Source: Hirudinaria manillensis (Eukaryota > Annelida > Clitellata > Hirudinida > Hirudinidae). Taken from it: a stretch of 64,000 nucleotides of DNA. Below are positions 12,634 through 24,478 of this stretch, in pieces. The stretch is taken from the NCBI GenBank assembly GCA_034509925.1, contig CM067526.1, positions 4,281,501 to 4,345,500 of the forward strand, in the 5' to 3' direction. Each line of letters starts with the position of its first letter. The first letter of the stretch is position 1. Under the pieces are notes generated by a model that was given only the letters and a program-made list of their open reading frames with translations, was not told the origin of the DNA and made no database searches. Made by a program: the position numbers and the translations under genes.

Positions 12634-13488
12634 TTTCTATGAAAACTTGAGCCCGATTTTCTGCTGATTTTTGAGGACCTCGTAAAGCTCTTCGCATTCG
12701 AGTTTAACCTATCGCTGGAGTCGAACCTGTAACTGCAATGTTTCTTTAGTAAATGTTTGAGAAGGGCGAGACATCGATTTAGGTCTTTGAAAATTAATCA
12801 AGCAGGCTTTTTGTAATGCTTATGTAATGTTATCTCCGTTCACTGTTCCAGCCAGAAACTTGCATGACGAGATGTACCTGGATTGATGAGAAATTCATCG
12901 AGAATAAATGCCCTTGAAATTCAGTCAAATCTTCATCTTGCATACTAGTCCTTCTTGGCATGGAACAAAATGACCCGCATTTTTGCGTTTTTTTGTTTCT
13001 TCAAGTGTTTGACAGATATTTTCTTCAAAAAAGCAAGGCTGGAGTAAATAGGGGATAAAATAACCTAACATCGCTTTGGTCTTTGACATGAAATAAGGTC
13101 GTTTTTTACTAGACTTTACTTTACTAAATATTTAAAAGCCATGTTGACCTATCAAATGTTTCTCTACTTTCTTTTGACAGATTGATGTTTCTAACATGGT
13201 GGATGTTAAGGAAAATCGCTGGTGCAGGAAAAAATTAAATGTTAAAATACTTTGGTTCTTGAGTGGTCCTGCATTGAACTGGATGTTTACATCGTTTGTC
13301 GTGTTATGCCTTATGTATTAATCATTTTTTTAATCGAAATCGTATTTTAGTGAAAACTAAATAATTTGAGAATATTGACGTAAAATAATGAATTAAATTA
13401 ATATTGGTGACTATTTATAAAATATTTAGAAGATATTTATAAGTTCAATAAGTAGGTAGCGTTAATTCATCTGTTTCAATTGTTTAGT
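12634..13488. other. 5' flank of gene B
   Basis: Probable leader and promoter region of gene B. I find no convincing open frame or repeat. It ends at the conserved upstream motif. Confidence 0.35.
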
Positions 13489-13520
13489 TTCAACGTCATC
13501 GAAGCTTTCGTTGACATGGC
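13489..13520 (-). promoter_or_regulatory. Conserved upstream motif, gene B (diverged)
   Basis: In gene sense it reads GTCAACGAAAGCTTCGATGA followed by CGTTGAAAC. The GATGACGTT core shared with the other members is kept, but the flanks are weaker. It lies about 0.86 kb before the start codon. Confidence 0.3.
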
Positions 13521-13852
13521 ACTATTACAATCAAAGTTAATTATAATTAACTGGCTTATTATTAGGTTTAAGTCATTAATTAAATTAATTAGAATCATGA
13601 AAACATGGTGTTGCAAGTCCATTCCGTTCAGAGTCACATGAGCAATACCAAACATTTCCGAACTAAATCTCATTCTGTCCATAAGCATCCACATTATATT
13701 TATCATTTATCGCGGAAGGGATACTTACAGCAATAACTAAAAATGGAAATATGACATAACAGTGTGATTTATAGGCAATAACATACACCTGTTAATTGCC
13801 AAGTAAAGTAAGGTGATCATTGAAGTAACATAGAGATCTCCGTTTTATATAT

Positions 13853-14157
13853 TGTTGGATCCCTGGATCCAGATAATTGAAGAAACATTAAAATTATATT
13901 GCTGATTAATTAATTTAGTAATTAATTAAATTTAGTGGCAATATAATTTTATAATCAATTAAATAATTAATTACTAATCAGAGTCTTTGGTTATGAACCT
14001 CGACAAATAGATTTATCTCGGAAAGCAGAGCGAGAGTTAGAGAAACAGCAGATTTCAAGACTTAGACATTTGAAGCATTGTTCATCTTCCAAGCCATCTG
14101 ACAACTTTCAATAAACCTGACCTTCTATAATTAGTTTGAGGACCCCGGGTTATTACA
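13853..14157 (+). mobile_element. Solo LTR between B and C units
   Basis: Full-length LTR starting TGTTGGATCCCTGG and ending GGGTTATTACA. ATAT lies on both sides, giving a perfect 4-bp target duplication. Related sequence without the LTR occurs at 36437-36470 and 56580-56615, where CTCCGTTTGTTG runs straight into TTTTTTATGTAA. Confidence 0.9.
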
Positions 14158-14772
14158 ATATTTTTATGTAATATTTCAGTTGCAAGGTTTCAAAACATCG
14201 ATGTTTGTCAGGATTGGAACGTTTCGAGATATTGTCTCGCTTTTGTCTCGATCTTGGTAGATTTGAGTCTTGATAGCGATTTTAAATACACTGATCCAAG
14301 ACGGGACGAAAAATGTTATTTATAAAATGTTATTTATTTTCTTCAATTTATATTTTCATGGTTCTTTGTATCCACTGGCGATTATGAGCAGTGAATGTTA
14401 AAAGCGTTGCCTTTTTTAGGTCATTATCAGGATGTCTAATGGGCTAAATATATCTAAATATAATTGTAGTAATTGCGATGTTATTGATGGCAAGCCTATG
14501 GTAGTGCTTGCAAACAAATTAATTTTTTTTCGCTATGAACTGCTAATTGGAATTCTTCAGAATTTTCGATACTCTGAGACGCGCCAAAATTACTAATAAT
14601 TGAATTAAGAAATAATTTAATTCTCAACTTTTGAGTCTTCCCACCTTGGTGTTGTTGCGGATGATTCTGCTAGCGTTGATGTTGTCGTCGACGTTGATAC
14701 GGTCATCCTTGCCATTAGGAGCAGAATTTGTTTGCATCTTTCATTCTTTGAGTTTTATTTGTTTCTTGTTTC
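14158..14772. other. 3' flank of gene C
   Basis: Sequence shared with the 3' flanks of F (about 36450-37120) and J (about 56600-57240), including TTGCAAGGTTTCAAA and GGTTCTTTGTATCCACTGGC. It belongs to the C-type unit. No gene seen. Confidence 0.5.
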
Positions 14773-17261
14773 TCACTTTTTCCGTTCGCCGAGTAGAAAG
14801 TCCTCCTTTGTGATGGGCAGTAACTTCGTGTCTCCCTTCGTACTTTTTAGGTAGTCATCCATGTCCATCGTCGTCTCGATCGGTTTCACGATCAGCACAG
14901 GGTCTTCGGTCTTTGGTCTCCACACCAACGCCTTCAATAGCTTATCCTATTTAATTACTCGTCAATGTTTCGAATATTTAGAATGTCAAAATTAACTCGC
15001 TGAGAATATGCTGACGATACTAAGGAATGAATTGCTTAATTACGGAATGAAAGGAATGAAATAATTATTAATTACGCCGAATTTTGGCGTACAAAAATAT
15101 ACAAATATTTTAAATTAAGAATATATAATAATAATAATAATAAAATATTTACATTTAGATAAGCCTTTAGTGTATGATGGAAATAGGCTGTTTTCGTATT
15201 ACGTCTACGTAATTAATATCAGTCCAAATAACATTTTCAGTTCTCTATTTTTTTTTTAAATTGGGGATGATGAAATTTGTAGCATACCTGACAACTGTTC
15301 CCAATTGGAGATCTGAGAGCGTAGCACTTGAGAGGAGGTGTTGAATGCTTGGGCACAACCTTTGGCATTTCTTGCTCAAAAGGGCCCAACAGTTTAGCCC
15401 TCTTACCAACAGGGTTCACTGGATTAACGTCGATAGCCAATTCTATGGACCACTTTATGGTTTTGATGACTTCATAGGTGTCAGTGTTGACATTCTTTAA
15501 GATCAGGTGAGTATAGAAGTTCTGCTTTCTGTGCACAAACACCAAGCACGGTTCTATTGTGCATCCGATGCTCGGTATGCACCAACCTATCTTTTGGTGT
15601 CAATATTATCCAATCATCAATTTAACTTTGTTTTAATTTATGATCTTAAATTTGTCAAAGAAATTGACGTTTGCTTAAAATCATATGTTCAATAAAAACG
15701 TCATTAATCAGGATATCTTTGGTTGTACATTTTGAATCGTCGTACCGAAAATGGTTGCAAATGTAAGCTAATAGCTATAAATTACCGCTGAAGCCATTAA
15801 TTAAAGTCCTTAGAAATCATTAGCGGCAGGAAGCACAAAACTGCTAAATTTTCCTACTTCCCAGCCAAATGGTTGAATAAAGTCTACCTGAGGAGTAAAG
15901 TTGTCAGTCATTTCTACTTCCTTGATGGTAGCGCTATTCGTTGGTCCGTCAATATCTGTGACAGCTTCCGTTGACCAATACCATGGGATCCGCTTTCCAT
16001 CTGAATCGTTCACCATTTCGTATTTTCCAGATACAATCTCTGGAAATTCCCAGCTCGTGCTGAGTTAGTAGTCATTGAATATAAAAAATGTAAATTAAAT
16101 TGTAGGCAAAATCGATTTTTTGTATTTAAACGTTGCTAAATTGGCATTATCATAATCAAATCATTTTAATAATAATGTTATAACCCGGGGTTCGCAATTA
16201 ACTGATGGGAGGTTTAGACTTTTATTGAAGGTGTTCAGTTAACGTAACTGATCTCGAGATGGCTAGAAGTTATGAACTTAGACTGAAGTATTGAAGCGCG
16301 CCCTAACTATTAGGTTAAGGGGTAGTCCTTATAATTAAAAGATTCTGAATATTAATGTGCTTAAATATGGAACTAATTAATCGCAATTTAACTAATTATT
16401 CTCTAATTATCTAGGACCAGAGTTACAACAATAAATTAATGATTGATAATGACAAAATTCTTGAATAACTAGAAATAATAACCAAAATGTTATCAAATAT
16501 CAAGAAAACTTACAATCCATAATCTCCATATGTATTAGTGAACTTCATCTCTGTACAAACTTGAACCCATCCGACTTCGAAGTTTGCTCCATATGGCAAT
16601 GGAGGAATTTCCACGACAGCGAGAGCTCTATTTTGCAGTAATTCATTTTCAATTTTAGAAGAAAGCGTTTAATTAATCTCAAATTTATAAGAGTGTGATA
16701 TCAAGCGTGGTTAAAGAAAGAAAAATAGTATTTCAGTAACAATTTTATGAAGTTTCATTCGTCGTTTTAATCCCATCGAGTGATTTAATTGGGAAGGTGT
16801 AAAACGGAATTTGGCCCAAATTGCCCGAATCTATTAAATAATCTGGTGTAATGAAACTTATTTAAGGTGTTTGTGCAAACACGGAATGTGTGAAACACAT
16901 CCTTTCCATTAATTATATGTCATTATATTAACAACTGTTTAGGATGATGTTCAGAAATAGTATTCGTGAACTTTGAGAGAAAATGATGCTAGATTCAGGA
17001 ATATCCTTAGAGAATTAAAGCAATATATTTAGAAAGGTGCAATAGTGAGATATCGTGAACCATCATTAATCACTATAACATCCAACATCATCGCTGAATG
17101 GACCTGAAACAAGGCGTGGAATACGAAAGTGCATTGCAATCTTCGTGCAAGAGAGTCAGTTTTTTGTCGATTGAGAACTCAAATTCCTTTACTTTTATAT
17201 TCGAAGCCTTCAAGCTTGGAGACTGTTCGTTCTCTGGCTTCTTGCTGGAAGTAAGCCCCAT
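14773..17261 (-). CDS. FAM78-like protein, gene C (5 exons, 301 aa)
   Basis: Exons on the minus strand: 17104-17261, 16514-16627, 15888-16059, 15288-15590, 14773-14931. All joins are in frame and the stop is TGA. The start MGLTSSKKPENEQ fits the N-myristoylation consensus (Gly2, Ser6, basic residues following), and the ATG sits in a good context (AAACATGG). Conserved blocks are EIPPLPYGANFEVGWVQVC, SWEFPEIVSGKYEMV, IPWYW, YEVIKTIKW, NSCQ and ALVWRPKTEDPVLIV, then a tail with TTMDMDDYLKSTK and LLPITKEDF. Intron 2 holds a 255-bp LTR-like insertion (16176-16430). Unlike D, F and J, intron 1 has no pogo-like element. Function unknown; attachment to membranes is an inference from the N-terminus. 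Confidence 0.85.
16176..16430 (-). mobile_element. Divergent solo LTR in intron 2 of gene C
   Basis: It starts TGTTATAACCCGGGG and ends GAGTTACAACA, with ATAA on both sides as a 4-bp target duplication. Its start and the later block TTTATTGAAGGTGTTCAG resemble the main LTR family in minus orientation, but the rest differs, so it is a related subfamily. The same intron in D and J lacks it. Confidence 0.75.
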
Positions 17262-18220
17262 GTTTAGTGACAATTCTATACATAAAATAGATTCTGCTTT
17301 GGTCAAGAGTTTCGAAAATGATGTTTTGAGAAATGTCGTTTTTGAAGCTTCATTCATGGCTTATTTGATTGGCTTGCCGTTGCTTGAGCAGATACTTGCT
17401 GACCAATTTTAAACGCTTCAACTTTATTTCCCTCCAGTAGAGTGAATGAAGTTGCAATGAGTAGAGTCGGACAAGTTTTTATCCGCTTCAAAGACTCGTT
17501 TTCTGAAGCAGTTTTCTGAAACGCTTTTTAGAAATCTGAGAGCGATGATTCGACATGATTTTCAAAACGATCCGAATTAGTTTCGCACATGACATTCACT
17601 TGAGAAACCTTCTTATCTCTCTTTATTGGAAGGGATCTATCCAGCATCACGTATGCTGAGATGTGCTTGTACCTGGGGTGGTAAATCCATGAATTTGAAG
17701 AGAATTAATGTCCTTGACATTCAGTCAACTCCTTATCTCAAATCAGCGTCCTTCTTACAATGGATCAAATTAACTCGTTTCTTTGTTCATTTTTTTCATG
17801 GATATTTTGGCATATTTTTTGTTCAAAAAGGCTTGGTCGGATTGAACGACAGTTGAGTCCTTGAATGAGATAAGCATGATTGCAACCACTCAAGAAAAGG
17901 TATTTTGACCGATCGAGTTATTCTTGCGATCTGATAGACTTGCGATAGACTAACGCTTCAGGTGTTGTGCTTGAGATGAATATTCTTTCGAGCAGAATAT
18001 TATGAATGTTAAAATATTTCGACTAAAGAATTTCGGATTGAATGTTATCATTGTTGATCTTCTTACGTCGTAAACACTTCAAAAACGTATCATAGTAAAA
18101 ATCAAATTATACGATAATAGTAACTTAAATGAATAAATTGTGTTATTTTTGTTGGTTATTTATCAGATATTTATAAGTTCCTTAAGTAAGAAGCATTATT
18201 TCCACTTTTTCGACTTTTTA
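17262..18220. other. 5' flank of gene C
   Basis: Well conserved with the same region of D (22763-23714), F and J. The shared block around CTTTATTGGAAGGGATCTA could be an untranslated leader exon, but I cannot place one. Open frames on the plus strand here are antisense and vary among copies. Confidence 0.4.
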
Positions 18221-18260
18221 GTTAAAACGTCATCGCAGCTGTGCTTACGTTTAAAGTGCA
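18221..18260 (-). promoter_or_regulatory. Conserved upstream motif, gene C
   Basis: In gene sense: AACGTAAGCACAGCTGCGAT then GACGTTTTAAC. It combines a CAGCTG E-box with a TGACGT half-site. It is about 0.97 kb before the start codon and is shared almost exactly with D and F. Confidence 0.45.
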
Positions 18261-18708
18261 CTGTTATAACCATGGTTTCATGTAATTAGTTGTTTTACAA
18301 TTAAGGCTAGATGATTAATTTAATTTATTACTAAGTTTAATATTCGGACTCTTTTGACCTCAAGTTCATCCAAGTAACGATATTATGGCAGGCAAAGTCA
18401 TAAATAGGATGGAGTGAGATTAATAAAATATTTTGTAATTCCAATAGTTATTAAATGATGCGGTTGTTATCACATTATATAAACAAAAGAACCAATTATT
18501 TTTATTTATGTCTTCTGCCCTCTTTTCTGCAGTTCTACGGGAACACACAATTGGATCATAACTTCAAATTTGCTAAGCTAGTTGTGACAAATTGGTTGGG
18601 ATTTACCTTTACCAGTTTCATCTTAAATGTTCCATCAGATTCCTTTGGTATGGACAGCCATATAAATTGAACGCGCGGTGAATATTCCGGCGATGAATTT
18701 TTAGGATA

Positions 18709-18943
18709 TTTAAAATTATATTGCTAATTAATTAATATAATAATTAATTAATGCTCAGGGCACTATTCAGAGTGTTTGGTTATGAACCTCGACAAATAGA
18801 GTTATCTCGAAAAGCAGAGTGAGAGTAAGAGAAACAGCAGATTCCAAGACTTAGACAATTGATCATTGTACACCTTCCAAGCCATCTGAATACTTTCAAT
18901 AAACCTGACCTTCTATAAATTATGAGGACTCCGGGTTATTACG
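18709..18943 (+). mobile_element. 5'-truncated solo LTR
   Basis: It matches the main LTR family from the AAAATTATATTGC block to the end, here CCGGGTTATTACG. The first 35 bp or so are missing, and so is any clear target duplication. It marks the boundary between the C unit and the P1/D unit. Confidence 0.75.
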
Positions 18944-19809
18944 GTATTTTAATTTTTTTTAATAGGATTGCATAATTGAAGAGTCTTCGCAATTTTTGTG
19001 TCGAGCGAGACTTATACCATATATGTAGAATAGTTATTTTGAATTGGTCGTCTGAGTTTAGAGGAAACTTCGAAAAATAATCATGTAGTCTTTTATGCAT
19101 ATTCCTTTCATAAAATTATTAAAAAAATAACACAGGATAGGGATTGGTCGAGTCAGTGATCTCCAACTTTGAGCGGTATTATCTTACAGTTTGTAGAACC
19201 TTCTAGAGACTTCTGGAACTTTTTGAAGACTTATAGAAAATTGTGGTGCAGTCTCCGTTCCTTAAACAGAATTTCTGGGTTAATTATAGAAGTTTGATTT
19301 TAAGTTCAATAAAATATATTCGAGCTACGAGGTTTTAAAATCAAGAGAATTTATTGTTCGAATAGCTTGATGTTTGTAACAAAATAATTCAACTAAGAAA
19401 TTTTTTGCAATTAAGAAAAAAAGGTGAAATAAAGTAAATATGAAATGACTCGGGAATCACTGTTTTTCATTTCAGGTCTTCATTGAAATGAGTAGCGAAC
19501 AGAAACATGATTCCTTCTTTTCATCGAATAGGTCTCAATTGGACAAAATCCCTTTCAATAAGGTTTGTTGTTTCTTGAGCGAATTTAAAGGGGAACCAAG
19601 CAAACAGTCACCCTGACGATAAGAAGCAATTTACTTCAGAATTCCTCAAAACTTTCGATTTTTTGTAAAAATTCAGCTTTTAATTTCTAACTTATGAGCT
19701 TCCCGTCTTGGCGTTGCTTAGTTGCAGTGGTGCTGTGACTGCTTCTGTTGGGAGCATCCGCGCCGTTGGGAGAAGAATTTGCATTTTTTTGTTTCTTGTT
19801 ACTGAATTT
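18944..19809. other. 3' flank of relic P1
   Basis: Shared with the sequence before P2 (about 34930-35715) and P3 (about 55115-55880): blocks AACCTTCTAGAGACTTCTG and GATTCCTTCTTTTCATCGAA. It is part of the B-relic/C-type cassette. No gene seen. Confidence 0.5.
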
Positions 19810-19966
19810 TTGCTAATCTATGGTATAATATAGGTAGTTATTTTTCGTGATTTTTTTCAGCTTTTTGCGCCCTCCCTCGTTTTCTCCAGGTACGTTACCA
19901 TATCCACCGTCGTTTCTTTCAGATGTAAGAGAAGCTCGGGGTCACCGGATGATTTTTCCATACCAC
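19810..19966 (-). pseudogene. FAM78-like relic P1 (exon 5 only, fused to a scrap of exon 3)
   Basis: In gene sense it keeps the B-type last exon (GDPELLL, then KETTVDMVTYLEKT) and ends in a TGA. Upstream of that it joins directly to about 18 bp of exon 3. P2 and P3 show the same junction, so exon 4 was lost once before the cassette was copied. The sequence then passes straight into the 3' flank of gene D. Confidence 0.7.
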
Positions 19967-20158
19967 TTTCGATTCTCTGAAATGCGCCTAAATTACTAAT
20001 AACTGAATTAAGAAAAAAATTAATTCTCAACTTTTGAGTCTTCCCACCTTGGTGTTGTTGCGGATGATTCTGCTAGCGTTGATGTTGTCGTCGATGTTGA
20101 TAAGGTCATCCTTGCCATTAGGAGCAGAATTTGTTTCCATCATTTCATTCTTTGCGTT

Positions 20159-22762
20159 TTATCTGTTTCTTGTTCCTGACTTTTTCCGACCGAGTAGAAA
20201 GTCCTCCCTTGTCATGGGCAGCAACCTTGTGTCATCCTTCGTACTTTTTAGGTATTCATCCATGTCCATCGTCGTCTGGTCCGGTTTCACGATCAGCATA
20301 GGGTCTCCGGTCTTTGGTCTCCACACCAATGCCTTCAAAAGCTTATCCTTTTTAATTACTCGTCAATGTTACCAATATTTATATTGTCAAAATTATCATA
20401 CTGAGAATATGCGGACGATTTTAAGGAACGAATTGCTTAATCACGGGAGAATGAAAAAGGAATAAAATAATTATTAATCAATCCGAATTTTCGCCTAATG
20501 AAACAACGCGCATGAAAATATAAATTTATTATCCTTGGAATAAACAATAGAAATCAGGGTTAATGCCATCTCCATGTGACTTCCATAAGGTCATCGAAGC
20601 ATTGATACCTATTTCATTCCTAGTTGAAATTTGTGCAGAGATCTTATGGTTCAAGTTTTTCAAATTAGTTTAAATCGATTTGAAATATTTTGAATTAAAA
20701 ATATATAATAATAATAATAATAAAATATTTACGATGCCGAAAAATATCCAAATATTTTCCTAAAAACAAAACAATTAGATAAGGCTTTTGCCTATCTCGA
20801 GAATCGGCTGTTTTCGTATTGCGTCTACGTAATTAATATCAGGCCAAATTACATTTTCAGTTCTCTATTTTTTTTAAATTGGGGACGATGAAAATTGTAG
20901 CATACTTGACAACTGTTCCCATTCGGAGGTCTGAGAGCGTAGCACTTGAGGGGAGGTGTTGAACGCCTGGGCACAACCCTCGGCTTTTCCTGCTCAAAGG
21001 GTTCTAATAGTCTAGCCCTCTGCCCCAAAGGGTTCTTTGGATTAACGTCGATAGCCAACTCCATGGACCAAGTTATGGTCTTGATGACTTCGTAGGTGTC
21101 AGTGTTAACATCCTTTAAGATCAGGTAAGTGTAGAATCTCTGCTTTCTGTGCACAAACACCAAGCATGGTTCTTTTATGCGTCCGATGGATGGGTACCAA
21201 CTTATCTTTTGGATAGTTTTAATTTATGATCTTAAAATTGTCAAAGAAATTGACGTTTGCTTAAAATCATATGTTCAATAAAAATGTCATTAATAAGGAT
21301 ATCTTTGGTTGTACATTTTGAATCATCGTACCGAAAATGGTTGCAAATGTAAGCTAATTGTTATAAATTACCGCTGAAGCCAGGCAAAGTGATTTGTGAA
21401 TGATCCCGATAAATCATTAATTAAAGTCCTTAGAAATCATTAGCGACAGGAAGCACATAAACTGCTAAATTTTCCTATTAACGAGCTCAAAGTGATTGAA
21501 TAAAGTCTACCTCAGGATCGAAGTTGTCACACATATCTACATCCTTGGTGGTGGCGCTATTCGTGGGTCCCTCAATATCTACGACCGCATACCTTGGCCA
21601 ATACCAAGGGATCCGGTCGCCATCTGAATCGTTCACCATTTCGTATTTTCCAGATATGAGCTCTGGAAATTCCCAGCTCGTGCTGAGTTAGTAGTCATTT
21701 AATACATAAAATGTAATTTAAATTGTAGGCAAAATCGATTTTTGGCTTTTAAACGTTGCTAAATTGGCAAGTAAGGCAAATAATAAATTAATGGTTGATA
21801 ATGACATATTTCTTGAATAACTAGAATTAATAGTCAAATGTTATCAAACATCAAAAACACTTACTAGCCATAATCTCCATATGTATTAGTGAACTTCATC
21901 CCTGTACACACTTGTATCCATCCGACTTGGATGTTTGCTCCATCTGGCAATGGAGGAATTTCCACGGTAGCGAGGGCTCTATTTTGCAGTAATTCAATTT
22001 TAATTTTAGAATGAAAGCGTTTAATTAATCTCAAATTTATAAGAGTGATTTCAAGCGTGGTTAAAGAAAGAAAAATAGTATTTCAATGACAATTTTATGA
22101 AGTTTTATTCGTCCGAATAAATTAAATATCCATAAGTAATGAAACTTATTTAGAATGTTTGTTCGAACGCGGAATGTGTGAAACAAACATTCTTTCCAAT
22201 AATTATATGTGATTATTTTCATTCCTATTTACACTCCCAGTCAACTTTGCCCATTTGACCAATCAAATTCCATGGAACCTTCCTTATACATCCGTTTACA
22301 ACAATTCCAAGGAAAGTGTTAACCTGATCAAATCATAAAAATACAAAGTAATGTCTCTTAATTACTTCCCCCGACTGGAAATATGTCCTTAAGTTCATGG
22401 ATTAGATAAACATTGCTAGGACCATGGTGGCATAGTGGCGAGGGTTTGGGGTGGCATAGTAAATATATTTTGTATTGAATCTTATCGGGACCGAGCAAAA
22501 GTAGCATGGTAGCGAGATTTGACTGTATCTTTAGAAATTTAAAGCAATATGTGTATCATGAACCATCGTTAATCACCATTACATCTAATATCATCGCTGA
22601 GGTAAAGAACCTGAAACAAGGCGTGGAATACGCAAGCACACGGCGTTCTTCGCGCAAGAGAGTCAGTTTTTTGTCCATTGAGAACTGAAATTTTTTTATT
22701 TTTATATCCGAAGCCCTCAATATTGGAGACTGTTCGCTCTTCTTGCTGCAAGTAATCCCCAT
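20159..22762 (-). CDS. FAM78-like protein, gene D (5 exons, 303 aa)
   Basis: Exons on the minus strand: 22611-22762, 21865-21978, 21511-21682, 20906-21205, 20159-20332. Frame and splice sites are intact; the exon 4 donor follows CAA rather than CAG. The start MGITCSKKSEQSP fits N-myristoylation, and Cys5 could be palmitoylated. Conserved blocks are EIPPLPDGANIQVGWIQVC, SWEFPELISGKYEMV, IPWYW, YTYLILKDVNTDTYEVIKT, NPLGQRARLL, NGNSCQ and ALVWRPKTGDPMLIV, then a tail ending GRKKSGTRNR before TAA. It is a FAM78 family member of unknown function. Intron 1 carries a shortened pogo-like element. Confidence 0.85.
22207..22514. mobile_element. Deleted pogo-like element in intron 1 of gene D
   Basis: Only the right part remains, ending GGGACCGAGCAAAAGTAGCA, then a stretch closing in TTTGACTG and TA. 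This inverted terminal repeat matches the longer copies in F (38434-39109) and J (61962-62617). The left end and the transposase-derived centre are gone. Confidence 0.65.
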
Positions 22763-23714
22763 GTTTAGTGACAATTCTACACATAAAACAATAGATTCTG
22801 TTTTCGTCAAGAGTTTCGAAAATGATGTTTTGAGAAATGTCGTTTATGGGGCTTCGTTCATGGCTTATTTGATTGGCTTGCCGTTGATTAAGAAGATAAT
22901 TGCTGACCAAATTCAAACGCTTCAACTTGATTTCCATCCAGTAGAGTGAATGAAGTTGCAATGAGTAAAGTCGGACAAGTTTATATTCGCTTCAAAGACT
23001 CGTTTTCTGAAAAGGTCTTTTTAGAAATCTGAGTGCGATGTTTCGACGTGATTTTCAAAACGGTCCGAATTAGTTTCGTACATGTCATTCACTTGAGAAA
23101 CCTTCTTATCTCTCTTTATTGGAAGGGATCTAGCCAGCATCCCGCATGTTGAGATGTGCCTATACCTGGGTTGGTAAATCCATGAATTTGACGAGAATTA
23201 ATGTCATCGACATTCAGTCAACTTCTTCTCTCAAATCAGCGTCCTTCTTACCATGGATCAAATTAACTCGCTTCTTTGTTCATTTTTTTCATGGACATTT
23301 TGACATATTTTTTGTTCAAAAAGGCTTGGTCGGATTGAACGACAGTTGAATCCCTGAATGAGATAAGCATGATCGCAGCAACTCAAGAAAAGGTATTTTG
23401 ACCGATAGAGTGATTCTTGCGATCTCATAGACTTGCAATAGACTAACACTTCAGGTGTTGTGCTTGAGATGAAGATTCTTTCGAGCAGAATATGATGAAT
23501 GTTAAAATATTTCGACTATAGAATTTCGGATTGAATGTTATCATTGTTGATCTTCTTACGTCGTAAACACTTCAAAAACGTATCATAGTGAAAATCAAAT
23601 AATATGATAATTGTAACTTAAATGAATAAATTGTGTTAGTTTTGTTGGTTATTTATCAGATATTTATAACTTCCTTAAGTAAGAAGCATTATTTCCACTT
23701 TTTTCGACTTTTTA
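22763..23714. other. 5' flank of gene D
   Basis: Near-copy of the gene C 5' flank and of those of F and J. Likely untranslated leader and promoter. No separate gene supported. Confidence 0.4.
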
Positions 23715-23750
23715 GTTAAAACGTCATCGCAGCTGTGCTTACGTTTAAAG
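23715..23750 (-). promoter_or_regulatory. Conserved upstream motif, gene D
   Basis: In gene sense: AACGTAAGCACAGCTGCGAT then GACGTTTTAAC, as in gene C. It lies about 0.95 kb before the start codon. Confidence 0.45.
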
Positions 23751-24000
23751 TGCACTGTTATAACCATGGTTTCATGTAATTAGTTATTTTACAATTAAGG
23801 CTAGATGATTAATTTAATTTATTACTAAGTGTAATATTTGGACTCTTTTGACTTCAAGTTCATCCAAGTAACGATATTATGGCAGGCAAAGTCATAAATA
23901 GGATGGAGTGAGATTAAAAATAAATTTTTTGCAATTCCGATAGTTATTAAAAGATGCGGCTGGCATCACCAAACATGATTAAAAGAAATAATGTTACATA

Positions 24001-24478
24001 TTTTGTAATTTATTATATACTTATATTGTGTTTGGAAGATAGAACGGAGATGCATTGCATTTGAAGAACGATCGTTACGAAGAGCTGTCAATGGAACTAG
24101 ATGTGTCGAGATGTTCGAAGATCAAATCGGATTTGTCAGCGTCGTTTTGGTTGTTTGGTTTATTCATGGCTCATTTGATAGGAGAGCATAGTTAAAATCT
24201 TGAAAGGGCATTGAAGCAAATCGTAACAAATTTTAGTGAAAATTAAGTAATTTGAAAATCAAGATATAAAATCATAAATTGTTTTATTATTCACTAATTA
24301 AATCTTTAAAGTTCATCAAACAAGGCGGGTTATTTCTTCTTTTACAACGTTTTGGTTACAACGTCATCACAACTATGCTTGGGGGCTACAAAAAGTATAT
24401 GGATTTACATTGAACTATTAATCATATTTACACTGTAATGTCATTGTAGATCGGTAATGTAATAATATTTTTGGATCC
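24001..24478. other. Mosaic of unit fragments, including an orphan upstream motif
   Basis: It begins with a scrap of RLE-type LINE (about 24055-24105, as at 340-410), then a fragment of the A-type 5' flank. The conserved upstream motif survives in weakened form at 24357-24380 (ACGTCATCACAACTATGCTT), without a gene next to it. This suggests that an A- or E-type unit was deleted here. Confidence 0.5.

Noticed and set aside
17098..17412. Plus-strand open frames of 60-104 codons opposite exon 1 of C, D and J
   Set aside because: They are antisense to exon 1 and its leader, differ in length and frame between copies, and show no family resemblance.
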